A DNA stretch of 64,000 bases, taken from NCBI RefSeq assembly GCF_019059575.1, contig NW_024881531.1, forward strand, positions 1,550,001-1,614,000. Direction: 5' to 3'. The notes beneath the pieces are model-generated. The model was not told the DNA's origin. It worked only from the letters and a program-made list of their open reading frames with translations, and made no database searches. The stretch comes from Amphibalanus amphitrite. Its lineage: Eukaryota; Arthropoda; Thecostraca; Balanomorpha; Balanidae. Made by a program: the position numbers and the translations under genes. Shown here in pieces: positions 61,801-64,000 of this stretch; position 1 is the first letter of the stretch, and each line of letters opens with the position of its first letter.

Positions 61801-64000
61801 TTCTTCCCCTCGCCATTAATCGTTGAGGTCGGCCGTCCATTCATGAAGGCGAGTGCAGGCGGCATAGGCGCCAGAATAGCGTGCAGTTGTTGTTCATGCT
61901 ACTCACTGAGCGGAGCATGGAGACACTGATGTAATCAACTGCTCGAGGAGCCGACAGGGGCGAGGGCGGCGCCCGGAAGCTCACCGTTCCGCTGTCAACG
62001 CTCCAACCGGTCTGAGTGGTGGTGCAGCGAAAGGTGGGACGATTGGGAGCATTGAATGGAAGGGTACGATGTGGCGAAACAGATATCCGGCGAGGCTACC
62101 GCGAATCAGAGGGCTGCATCAGAAACTGGTCCGGCAGGTTACTGATCAGTTGCGATCAAACAAACACGACTCAACACCCGTTAAACCCATTGGGAGAAGT
62201 GTACTCGTATCTTGGCCTAATTGGACCAATCATCTGCGAACAAAAAGACTGGTTTGAATTCAGCTCAAACTTCCGCTGCCGCTGGGTTAGTAGGTCAGCG
62301 CACAGACAAATTATGCTTCCCCAAGATAACAATTTAACCCGTCGTGAAAACATTTTTTACCGCCTAAACCTTGGCAGCTCGGCAGAGCCGTTGTCTTCAG
62401 GGGGACAAAAAGACTGGCGGGTGCACGGAGCGATATCGACGGCGGTGATCTGCCCTGCCGCGGACTGAACCGGTCTTGGTTGAACAGAGGGCCGCTAAAA
62501 TGCAGATCAGAGGGGCGACAGGGTGTCAACCGCACAGCGATGAGCTGGGAACGTTCTCTGACCATTCTGGACTAACACTAGTCGGAGCGGGCCGGACTGA
62601 GGTCACGGTCATGTAATCAGAGGTGAGCAGGGAGCACACGACTCGTGGACACAAGCGCAGCTCCAATTTCGGGGACGGGATAATAACAGGGGTGGAAGAC
62701 CACCAGCTTCCGTCCGAGACCAATGTAGTCGAAGTGACCCAGCTCAAGGAGACAGGTGACGAGCTATACGGCCTTCTACATCGAGCGGTTTGCTCTCTTG
62801 TTTGGCGCGACGATTCTCGGACACTTCAAACAAGGCTGAACATGGTGTTGCTTGAGCGGAACTAGTCGGCTCCTCTGATGTTGCAAACTTGTTGAACATG
62901 CAACGTCAGCTGTTTGCCCTTGTCTTCAATACCATGGCAAGGCCGTCACGAGATATTGGCGCCTTCGCATAAACGTTACGAAATTGTGATTCCGAGCCCA
63001 TGCCCATTTGCATATAGCTGTCAGCGTTAACGGAGGAGTGGAAGCAAAGTGGAAAAGGACCGAAATTACGGCCATCGTGATATTACTCGGTACCTGAAGC
63101 GCGTACGTTTTAGGGCATATCAATCAGAGGTGTGATTCTTTGTCGATTTTTCACGCACTTACAACTTAAGAGTAGCTTTAACCATCGGAACCGAAGTGCA
63201 GGGTCCAAAAGGGAGTCTACACTCGGACCAGTGGACAGTGGACGATGAATCACGCTCCAAACATCAGAGTGGAGTTGTGTCTGCACAGTGTCAGATCAAA
63301 ACAAACCGACCAATCAAAACAGGCCACCCTTAGCGCCACAGACGGCAGCCGCCGCCCGGGAGTGCAGAGGCCTATGTAGTCTTAGAGTTACGGTTAATTC
63401 AAACATTGATGGCGCATAAAGACACCCATGGAACAAATCTGTTCGTTCGAAGAAAACATGCTCGAACTAAAAAGTACTATTTTTATGATACAGAAAATGA
63501 AGAGGACTGGTCGATAAGGTTTTGCCGATCCATCACGTTCTACTTAAAATAACAGCACTCATGCCCAGTGACCTCCAAAGACCAGTCTATCCACAACACA
63601 CTAATTGAGAGCCCCGCCAAAGGCCAACATTCTGGCCCAGTTCTCGGCCAAAACAGACCGTCCCGCCCCCGCACCTGTCCAGAGTTGAGAACACCGGCCT
63701 GAGGCTCATGAGTCAGATGGATGGTGAAATTTAGCCGCCGTATAAAAGCGGGGGCAGCGCCAGACATAACAAACGACTCGATAATAGAGTGGTCCCAAAA
63801 CACACGGACGATACTACGGCCAGCGATCATGTTTGCCGGCCTCAAAGCCCCCGAACTGTATATAGAAATGCAAAACATAGCCATATGGACATAAAATAGG
63901 TTCGGGCTTACAATAACATTAATTAAGGATTACTTTACTTACGCATATGGATCACTGAAAAAGTGGTTTGCAAAAAAAACATCATTTCGTAATACCTGTG
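58805..64000. other. Upstream region of Fhod, no other gene seen
   Basis: 5' untranslated sequence and upstream DNA. A GC-rich block lies at 59.06-59.35 kb; a G13 run at 60714-60726. No convincing coding segment or RNA gene on either strand to the window end. Confidence 0.65.
59060..59350 (-). promoter_or_regulatory. CpG/GC-rich block, candidate Fhod promoter region
   Basis: About 290 bp of very high CpG density 250-550 bp upstream of the start codon, with GGGCGCC repeats and GGGGCGGGGG (about 59316-59335) resembling Sp-type GC boxes. Position and composition fit a TATA-less promoter, but no start site can be read from sequence alone. Confidence 0.35.

Overview
The window is eukaryotic genomic DNA and almost all of it is one gene: an FHOD-type formin (FH1/FH2-domain actin nucleator/bundler) on the minus strand. 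Fourteen coding exons can be placed from the start codon at 58804 down to 1938. Every splice junction keeps the reading frame, giving 905 codons: N-terminal GTPase-binding-like domain, FH3/DID armadillo region, a charged linker, a short proline-rich FH1, and the first half of FH2. The rest of FH2 and the C-terminal DAD lie beyond the left edge. Intron-rich structure, long TE-filled introns, arthropod-like FH2 wording (for example [12 protein letters not shown] and [11 protein letters not shown]) and TTAGG-like telomeric sequence suggest an invertebrate, probably an arthropod. A crustacean is my guess, not a demonstration.

Layout from gene start (right) to gene middle (left): 64000-58805, upstream DNA with a CpG/GC-rich block near 59.1-59.35 kb that may hold the promoter; exon 1 at 58.6 kb; intron 1 (13.1 kb) with a 2.0 kb foldback element, a 350 bp inverted-repeat element and microsatellites; exon 2 at 45.4 kb; intron 2 (25.6 kb) with two non-LTR retrotransposons, each split by a DNA element; exons 3-9 between 19.8 and 9.2 kb, with a tRNA-Leu(CAG) gene in intron 3; exons 10-14 between 8.9 and 1.9 kb.

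The most unusual content is in the introns. (1) A Foldback-like element (51719-53732) has perfect outer inverted repeats, long arms made of a 10-bp minisatellite, and a 9-bp target duplication. (2) A 4.96 kb insertion (21909-26869) with CACT..AGTG ends and a TA duplication sits in a LINE ORF, restores that frame when removed, and carries decayed gene-like, RNase H-like and telomere-like DNA. (3) A 1.19 kb TTAA-flanked piggyBac-like element (33562-34751), dense in AGGTCA half-sites, sits in the other LINE, again with exact frame restoration. (4) A 2 kb array (10728-12716) repeats an 11-mer GCGTACTCTTA in both orientations. (5) Three neighbouring exons of the formin each have a partial duplicate of their own acceptor and 5' exon end just upstream. 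(6) One formin intron has a GC donor that abuts an 87-bp hairpin.

No prokaryotic-type operon, CRISPR array or phage is present. Most long open frames here are GC-rich or repeat-derived chance ORFs.
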